Below are positions 23,804 to 29,708 of a stretch of DNA of 29,708 nucleotides, one piece after another. Made by a program: the position numbers and the translations under genes. Each line of letters opens with the position of its first letter. Within the stretch, counting starts at the first letter, position 1. Under the pieces are notes generated by a model. That model made no database searches. It had not been told where the DNA came from and worked only from the letters and a program-made list of their open reading frames with translations. This stretch comes from UBA2365 sp964594045 (GTDB taxonomy: Bacteria > Bacteroidota > Bacteroidia > Chitinophagales > Saprospiraceae): the NCBI GenBank assembly GCA_964594045.1, contig CAZQKR010000049.1, positions 1 through 29,708 of the forward strand. Reading direction: 5' to 3'.

Positions 23804-26800
23804 ATGAAATTGAAATTTACCATTCCCATACTCCTGATGGTATGGGGCTTTGCCATCCAGCTGTCAGCTCAGACAGGCATGGTGAAAGGAAATGTGAGCT
23901 CCACTGATGGTTTTGCGCTTATCGGAGCCAATGTTTCTGTAAAGGGAACGACCGTTGGGACGATTACGGACCTGGACGGTAACTATGAGATCAGGGCTAA
24001 GGCCGGTGATGTGCTGGTATTTTCCTATGTTGGTTATGAAGACGTCGAATCAACAGTAGGCAGTGATCTGACCGTAAATGTGGTGCTTGGTGCCGGGGTT
24101 GCCCTCCAGGAAGTTGTGGTAACTGCACTGGGTATCAGCCGGGAAAAGAAAGCGCTGGGTTATGCCGTCGAGCAACTGGATGCCGATGAGATCACAAGAA
24201 CAGGACAGACCAACCTGGTTTCAGCCCTTGCGGGTAAAGTTGCCGGGGTTCAGATCCAGAATACTTCCGGAGCACCGGGTGCCGGAACTGATATTCTGAT
24301 CAGAGGCATCACTTCTCTTGATCCGACCAGGAGTAACAGGCCATTGTACATCGTCGACGGTATTGAGATCAGCGATAATACCAACGTATTGCCCATCACC
24401 CCGAGTGCCGGTTCCAATGCAGTATCCTCAGGTGCTCAGTCAGCATTTTCCAACAGGGTTGTGGACCTGAATCCTGAAGATATCGAAAGCATGACCGTAC
24501 TCAAAGGTGCACAGGCAACAGCCTTGTATGGTATTCGTGCTGCCAATGGCGCGATCGTCATCACAACCAAAAAAGGAAAACAAGGAAAACCGCAGGTCGG
24601 TTTCTATTATGGACAAGGTTGGGAAAATATCAATAAAACGCCTTATATTCAGACCAAACATGTTGATGGTCATTTTAATACCTCACTGCCAAGAGGTTAT
24701 GATTGGGATACATGGGGAGCAAGGGCTTATGAAGGTGAGACCTATGTGATCAACGATCCATATCAGACTTTTTTCCGTCAGGGAAGTACACGCAGTTTTG
24801 GCGCTAACGTATCAACTGGTAATGAAAAATATACTTTCAGAATCTCAGGTGACAGATATAATCATGAGGGTATCATTCCGGAAACTTATTGGAACAAAAC
24901 GAATTTTGGTTTTTCTGGAACTACCCAGCTGACGGATAAGTTACATGTCAGCGCCAGTCTGAAATATGCCAAGACAGGTGGTAACAGGCCTCATACCGGA
25001 GATAAATCCATATTGAGCAACCTCAGTTATGTTGCCACCTCTGCAGATATGACCTCATATAAAACCCCGTATACCTATGCCACGAATTTTGCTGCGGGTA
25101 TCATTGACCACCCTTTGTTTTTAGCGGAGAATAACTCCTATGTGGATGATGTCAACAGGTATATTGCCGGATTGACCATGAATTACAAGCTGTTTAAAAA
25201 CTTTGGTTTGCGTTATACCATTGGTCTCGATAATATCAGTGATGCAAGGACCAGGGTGGTTCATAAAGAAACAGATGAAGGATTCCAGGTAAAGGGATTT
25301 GTCATCGAACAAAATCTGAATGAAAGTACGGTGACTTCCACTTTGGTCGGAGAATGGAATTTCCAGATCAATAAAGACATCAAACTGAGTGGGGCCGTCG
25401 GACAGGATCTGTATATGAATCAAAATAAATGGTTCAGTATCAGGGGCGAAACCATGGTTCTGGAAAATTTCAATAACCTGAACAACGCAACCAATTTCTT
25501 TCAGACCAACAGTATAGTCAGACAAAGGAATGCAGGTATATTCGGGGAACTGACCTCCAGTTATCAAGATTTTCTGTATCTTACCCTTACGGCCAGAAAC
25601 GACTGGTCTTCTACCTTGCCCAAAGCACATAATTCGTATTTCTTTCCATCAGCAAGTCTTTCATGGGTGATTTCAGATATGATGACCTTGCCTGATGCGT
25701 TCAATCTGATCAAGCTAAGGTCTTCCTATGCTGTGGTTGGTAAGGATGCCAATCCTTATGTAGTTGGCAGATATTATGAAAAAGCAGGTAATTTCCCCTT
25801 TGGAAGTGCAGTTGGATTTACGCAGTCAACTCTGATCGGGGATGAAAATCTGAAACCAGAATTTACCAATTCACTTGAATTCGGATTTGAACTCGGCATG
25901 TTCAACAACAGGCTGGGAATGGATATTGCCTGGTATCAGAACAATATTTCCGACATGATCCTTTCAGTGCCCATCAGCAATGCAAGCGGTGCAGCGCGTT
26001 ATGTGACCAATGCAGGAGAGATCCAGACATCAGGCTGGGAAGTTTTACTGACAGCCACACCGTTCAAATATGGTAAATTCATCTGGGATGCTTCCCTGAA
26101 CTGGTCTACCAACCAGGGTAAAGTGGTTTCTATCGAAGAGGGTATTGAAGATATCGTACTGTTCGAATCATTTGGTATCACCAATAAGTATGTTCGTGGA
26201 GGAAAGATAGGTGACCTTTACGGATACAATTATGCAAAATCTCCTGACGGAAGAAATGTGATCGGCAGCAATGGTTTGCCTTCAGTGGTATTCGATTCTC
26301 TGACTTTGGTGGGAAATGCTCTACCTGACTGGATCGCCGGTCTGACCAACTCATTTAAATATCAGGGGCTGGAATTCTCTTTCCTCTGGGAATGGAAAAA
26401 AGGCGGAGATATTTTTGATATGGGCAAAAGAAATTCGTTGAGGAACGGTCAGACACTGGAGACAGAAAGAAGAAATGAAAGGGTGCTTTTTGAAGGAGTG
26501 AATAAGGTAGTAGGAACAGACGGATCCATTTCCTATAAGGATAATGAGATCTGGGCAGAGATCACACCTGGAGGATTCTACAGAAATGCTACGTACTATA
26601 ATCAGGCTGCTGATGTATTACTTGAAGATGCATCCTGGATCAGGTTGAGGAATATCAGCCTGAGTTATACCTTGCCAAAGAGTTTACTGAAAAACCTGTA
26701 CATCGATGCACTGAGCTTGTCATTCACAGTGAACAATGCTTACCTGAATACAGGAACACTGGGTTATGATCCGGAATTGAACTATTTCGGCAGCGGCAGC

Positions 26801-26875
26801 AATATTTATGGATATACAGGCCTGGTCAACCCGGCTACAAAGAGTTATTTCCTGAAAGCTAATATCACATTCTGA
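23804..26875 (+). CDS. SusC/RagA-type TonB-dependent outer-membrane transporter
   Basis: The 1023-aa outer-membrane transporter imports a nutrient captured with the partner lipoprotein, using TonB energy. It has a signal peptide (1-22, LSA), a CarboxypepD-regulatory-like N-terminal domain (about 25-100, GMVKGNVSSTDG...GNYEIRAKAGD...FSYVGYED), a plug domain (about 105-260, with ALGISREKKALGYAVEQ and YGIRAANGAIVITTKKG), then a barrel of 22 strands predicted by family, ending SYFLKANITF. The length is normal for the family. The substrate is not predictable: no glycosidase, protease or sulfatase is adjacent. A SusD-like gene follows after 47 bp, and together with the third gene they form an operon ending at the terminator near 28837. 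Confidence 0.96.
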   Translation: MKLKFTIPILLMVWGFAIQLSAQTGMVKGNVSSTDGFALIGANVSVKGTTVGTITDLDGNYEIRAKAGDVLVFSYVGYEDVESTVGSDLTVNVVLGAGVALQEVVVTALGISREKKALGYAVEQLDADEITRTGQTNLVSALAGKVAGVQIQNTSGAPGAGTDILIRGITSLDPTRSNRPLYIVDGIEISDNTNVLPITPSAGSNAVSSGAQSAFSNRVVDLNPEDIESMTVLKGAQATALYGIRAANGAIVITTKKGKQGKPQVGFYYGQGWENINKTPYIQTKHVDGHFNTSLPRGYDWDTWGARAYEGETYVINDPYQTFFRQGSTRSFGANVSTGNEKYTFRISGDRYNHEGIIPETYWNKTNFGFSGTTQLTDKLHVSASLKYAKTGGNRPHTGDKSILSNLSYVATSADMTSYKTPYTYATNFAAGIIDHPLFLAENNSYVDDVNRYIAGLTMNYKLFKNFGLRYTIGLDNISDARTRVVHKETDEGFQVKGFVIEQNLNESTVTSTLVGEWNFQINKDIKLSGAVGQDLYMNQNKWFSIRGETMVLENFNNLNNATNFFQTNSIVRQRNAGIFGELTSSYQDFLYLTLTARNDWSSTLPKAHNSYFFPSASLSWVISDMMTLPDAFNLIKLRSSYAVVGKDANPYVVGRYYEKAGNFPFGSAVGFTQSTLIGDENLKPEFTNSLEFGFELGMFNNRLGMDIAWYQNNISDMILSVPISNASGAARYVTNAGEIQTSGWEVLLTATPFKYGKFIWDASLNWSTNQGKVVSIEEGIEDIVLFESFGITNKYVRGGKIGDLYGYNYAKSPDGRNVIGSNGLPSVVFDSLTLVGNALPDWIAGLTNSFKYQGLEFSFLWEWKKGGDIFDMGKRNSLRNGQTLETERRNERVLFEGVNKVVGTDGSISYKDNEIWAEITPGGFYRNATYYNQAADVLLEDASWIRLRNISLSYTLPKSLLKNLYIDALSLSFTVNNAYLNTGTLGYDPELNYFGSGSNIYGYTGLVNPATKSYFLKANITF

Positions 26876-26922
26876 TCCGTTTTGAGGAAGAGATTATTCA
26901 TAATCATATAAAATAGAAGCAA

Positions 26923-28320
26923 ATGAAAAATAAATTAAAAATATCTGTCATACTGCTCTCAGCGATGCTCCTGATGTTTTCGTCCTGTACTGATTTTCTG
27001 GACGTCAATGACAATCCTACCAAGGTGAAGGATGCGAATCTGTCAGTATTACTGCCAACTACCATTGAAAGAACTTCTGCTGCGCACTACAATGCCATGT
27101 TGTCCACCAATCAGGTAACACATCACCTGGACAACTACTTCGGTTACTATGGTCAGTTTGATGCAAATGCAGTCTGGGAAATTGGCTACCTGCGTTCATT
27201 GAATCAATTAAAAGACATTTATGACAGGGCTGAGGAATCCCCGCATTACAGGGGTGTGGCACGCGTCCTGCAGGCGGTGAACCTGGGTTTGATGACCGGT
27301 TTCTGGGAAAATATTCCATATTCCGAAGCATTGCAGGGTTCGATGAATACCACTCCGGCCTATGATTCCCAGGAATCCATTTACGGAGTGATGTTGAATT
27401 ACCTGGATGAAGCGATCACCTTGCTTGCTGCAGAACAATCCTTTCTAAAGCCGGGTACGGATGACCTGATCTACGGAGGCAACCTTCAGAAATGGACAAA
27501 ACTGGCATACTCACTGAAAGCAAGGTATCTTTTGCATTTATCCAAAAGATCCAATTCCAACTGGGCTGCAATAGTGGACGCTGCATCCAAGGGTTTTTCT
27601 TCCAGTGCAGACAATTTCCAGTTGGTGTACAATGATGTCAATCAAAACCCTTTACATCAGTTGGCCAAAGCCAATCTTACAGGCAACTATACTTATACAT
27701 TCAGTTACATGTTCATCAATGCGCTGAAAGATACCAGGTACGGAGCTGCTGACCCGAGACTTGAAAAACTGGTAACAAAAGGAACTTCAGCTGAATATTT
27801 TGGCTTGACTTCCTTTGATAAGGAAGCACCCGGCAATACCTGTAATATTCCTGTCACCTCCTGGTATTCACTGGTAAATTCTCCGATATTGATGATGTCT
27901 TATGCAGAATTGAAATTTATAGAAGCTGAAGCTCAATTGAACCTCGGAGGCGATGCTAATACGCCTTATGCTGCAGGTGTGGCTGCCCACATGGCAATGG
28001 TGGGAGCTGACGGCACAGCCTATATGGCTCATCCGGATTTTGCGCTCAACGGCAACAATGACCTGAAAAAGCTCATGCGGGAAAAATACATAGCTATGGT
28101 ATACAGTCCGGAATTCTGGAACGATATGAGACGGCATGATTTTAATCCGAATGTTTTCGAAGGTTTTGTTAAAGTCAGTAAGGATAATTTCCCATTGGCA
28201 ACGGAAAGGAGCGGACCTGCCCACAGAGCGCTTTATCCTACCAGTGAGCAAAACAGGAATGCGGATAATGTACAGGCTAATTTTAAAGCCATGGAAGTTA
28301 AAATGTGGAAAGATAACTGA
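26923..28320 (+). CDS. SusD/RagB-family outer-membrane lipoprotein (SusD-like 2 type)
   Basis: This is the surface lipoprotein that forms the lid over the SusC channel and binds the nutrient. The 465-aa product has a lipobox FSSC with C22, followed by TDFLDVNDNPTKVKDANLSV, which together with LKARYLLHLSKR and the late segment REKYIAMVYSPEFWNDMRRHDF is typical of the SusD-like 2 group (PF12771 by recall) rather than the classic RagB/SusD group. TPR-like helices dominate. The SusC partner carrying ALGISREKKALGYA fits that pairing. Start and lipobox agree. Confidence 0.92.
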   Translation: MKNKLKISVILLSAMLLMFSSCTDFLDVNDNPTKVKDANLSVLLPTTIERTSAAHYNAMLSTNQVTHHLDNYFGYYGQFDANAVWEIGYLRSLNQLKDIYDRAEESPHYRGVARVLQAVNLGLMTGFWENIPYSEALQGSMNTTPAYDSQESIYGVMLNYLDEAITLLAAEQSFLKPGTDDLIYGGNLQKWTKLAYSLKARYLLHLSKRSNSNWAAIVDAASKGFSSSADNFQLVYNDVNQNPLHQLAKANLTGNYTYTFSYMFINALKDTRYGAADPRLEKLVTKGTSAEYFGLTSFDKEAPGNTCNIPVTSWYSLVNSPILMMSYAELKFIEAEAQLNLGGDANTPYAAGVAAHMAMVGADGTAYMAHPDFALNGNNDLKKLMREKYIAMVYSPEFWNDMRRHDFNPNVFEGFVKVSKDNFPLATERSGPAHRALYPTSEQNRNADNVQANFKAMEVKMWKDN

Positions 28321-28374
28321 TTGAGTTGTGGAAAAATTTAGTTTGTATAAGACAAATCATTAAAAGTTTAGGAA

Positions 28375-28812
28375 ATGAAAAAATTATATATTTTATTGAT
28401 CTTCGGAATAATGCTTTCTTTTGCTTCATGCTACAAACCTTCAATCTGGGTTGATGAGAATGTAAAGGAAAGTCAGGGTTACTATCCTGTTATTCAGGCA
28501 GTCAGGATTGCAAATGTTCCCACTTCAGGTAAGTTTGCAGTAGGAGATGTGGTCAAATTCGAAATGAAGTATTGGTCAGTGGATCCAATCGCCAAGTACG
28601 ATTTATATGCCAAAGTTGCGGGAACAGAAAATGTGTATTCCAGCACAGCTTATGTTTACAGTTTCAAACCGGAGATCAAAGCAGAATTGATCGTTCTGGA
28701 TTATATCGTTCCGGCAAATGCTGCTGGTACAACTGTTGAATTGAAAGCGATCATTACCAATGAAAATGGCCTGGCCAGGACCAGCGCTGTGGTAAAAGCC
28801 AATATTCTGTAA
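28375..28812 (+). CDS. Small lipoprotein, third gene of the SusCD operon
   Basis: The 145-aa product has a lipobox FASC with C19 after a short hydrophobic signal, then about 125 residues predicted to be mostly beta strands (VQAVRIANVPTSGKFAVGDV, VKFEMKYWSVDPIAKYDLYA), like an Ig-type sandwich. I do not recognise a named family. It lies 54 bp after the SusD-like gene and directly before the operon terminator, so it is probably a surface-exposed accessory binding lipoprotein of the same uptake complex, as other third-gene lipoproteins are in such loci. Confidence 0.82.
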   Translation: MKKLYILLIFGIMLSFASCYKPSIWVDENVKESQGYYPVIQAVRIANVPTSGKFAVGDVVKFEMKYWSVDPIAKYDLYAKVAGTENVYSSTAYVYSFKPEIKAELIVLDYIVPANAAGTTVELKAIITNENGLARTSAVVKANIL

Positions 28813-28833
28813 ATTAGTTACTTGTCAGAATTT

Positions 28834-28871
28834 ATTAAAGGGCTGTCTTTTTGGCAGCCCTTTATTTTTTT
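28834..28871 (+). terminator. Strong intrinsic terminator of the SusCD operon
   Basis: AAAGGGCTG (28837-28845) pairs perfectly with CAGCCCTTT (28855-28863), with a 9-nt loop, and is followed by ATTTTTTT (28864-28871). It lies 25 nt after the stop of the small lipoprotein gene. This is a textbook Rho-independent terminator. Confidence 0.92.
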
Positions 28872-29708
28872 GCACCTTTCTTTTTAAAAGATGTTCTTGG
28901 CAAATAACAGAAATAGGGAAAAGGTGAAATTGAAACAATTTTTAAGTATTAAACTAAAATATTATAACGATAAACCATATATGTTTATTGTAAAAGGTAT
29001 TCGTTATTTTTGATGAAATATTCTTTTGCCCGATAAAACTTTCATAATGAGCTAAATATCGAATATGGAATAACATGTCTGTTCCAGGTTGGCGGGTTTT
29101 ATTGCAAAAATACTAAACTTCAAAAACCAATAACTGCTGATTTAACTTGCCATTAAATTTCCATATTTTTCTGTCTTATTTTGGTCATGGTATTCAACCC
29201 ATTACGCGTTGTTAGTGTACGCATTCTCCAACACAGCATTGCATACCGTGTTATTGAGATTCTACCACAAGGTGGTTTTAAACTTTATGGTTTTATGCTT
29301 TGAAATTTTATGCACAGTGGTTTTATTACGCTTTGTAGTATTTCACTGATGGGTTGCCAAGTTGCTTTTTTGTTTGATTCCTGCCATTAGCAAAATAGAT
29401 TTTTGCTCAATCATATTCCTGGATTCAAATTCCCTTTGATGATTAAAAACGTCATTGCATTGGGATCATCGGGAGATTTTTGCAGAATGTAACAGATTAT
29501 TAACGGTTTGAATTATTTATAACCTTCAAGAGCTGTTAACTTTGTTGTTTTTTGTTTCGCTTATAGTGCAAACCAGTGAGGATTTTGTTTAATTTAGCCA
29601 ATACGAAATGCAGATGAGGTGAATATCGGCAATTTGTACTTTATGGTTTTATATAACAATAGTTCGTTAAAATTTAAGCGGCAATAGTGCCATAACAAAT
29701 AAGTTCTT
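28872..29708. other. Gene-free AT-rich end of the window
   Basis: About 840 bp with no credible open frame on either strand. The word CTTTATGGTTTTAT occurs twice (about 29281-29294 and 29639-29652), and the last 60 bp contain GGCAATAGTGCC, a small 4-bp-stem hairpin. I see no tRNA, terminator or transposon end. It may be a leader region for a gene beyond the window or decayed sequence. Confidence 0.5.

Noticed and set aside
29150..29708. Possible integron attC-like words such as GCGTTGTTAG and GCCATAACAAAT
   Set aside because: I could not pair core sites into a full attC structure, and no integrase or cassette gene is present.

Overview
The window looks like a chromosomal segment from a member of the Bacteroidota, probably near Saprospiria/Chitinophagia (class is an inference). 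The grounds are a SusC/SusD pair, a type IX secretion (T9SS) C-terminal sorting domain, an MtaB-type methylthiotransferase, a GYDIA-type GHMP kinase, little Shine-Dalgarno sequence before genes, and five perfect matches to the Bacteroidota -7 promoter motif TAnnTTTG lying 15-34 nt before start codons. No rRNA, tRNA, CRISPR array, transposase gene or prophage gene was recognised.

Layout. 1-2935 (minus strand): mscL and, upstream of it, aconitase. 3482-4639 (plus): a YqhD-type iron-dependent alcohol dehydrogenase. 4640-5994: a 1.35-kb gene-free stretch holding a tandem duplication of a roughly 487-bp unit, each copy carrying a 304-bp element built of nested inverted repeats (MITE-like). 5995-11166 (minus): GHMP kinase, mtaB and a secreted M36 (fungalysin) metallopeptidase. 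11433-15282 (plus): a [NiFe]-hydrogenase maturation region with a tiny His-rich membrane protein, hypA, an AT-rich AAA/DUF4143 ATPase that separates hypA from hypB, then hypB with a strictly alternating His tract, and hypC. hypD, hypE, hypF and hydrogenase structural genes are not in the window. 15309-15947 (minus): a glyoxalase-II-like MBL hydrolase. 16036-19519 (minus): a small secreted protein followed by a 1027-aa T9SS cargo protein. 19948-23199 (plus): a large exported protein with a degenerate peptidase-MA-like domain, a TolB-like propeller and a BamA-like barrel. 23804-28812 (plus): a SusC / SusD-like / small lipoprotein uptake operon ending in a strong terminator. 28813-29708: no gene seen.

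How the genes work together. HypA and HypB insert nickel and HypC carries the Fe(CN)2CO precursor with HypD, so the organism probably makes a [NiFe] hydrogenase encoded elsewhere. The SusCD operon imports an unknown nutrient across the outer membrane; no carbohydrate-active enzyme lies beside it, so the substrate cannot be named. The M36 protease and the T9SS cargo fit a life of degrading extracellular polymers. Nothing here is unmistakably a new defence or biosynthetic system. The most unusual items are the duplicated nested-palindrome element, the long imperfect palindrome between hypB and hypC, the interleaved inverted repeats at 19566-19829, the apparently inactivated protease fused to a propeller and barrel, and the small protein whose predicted mature N-terminus is histidine.
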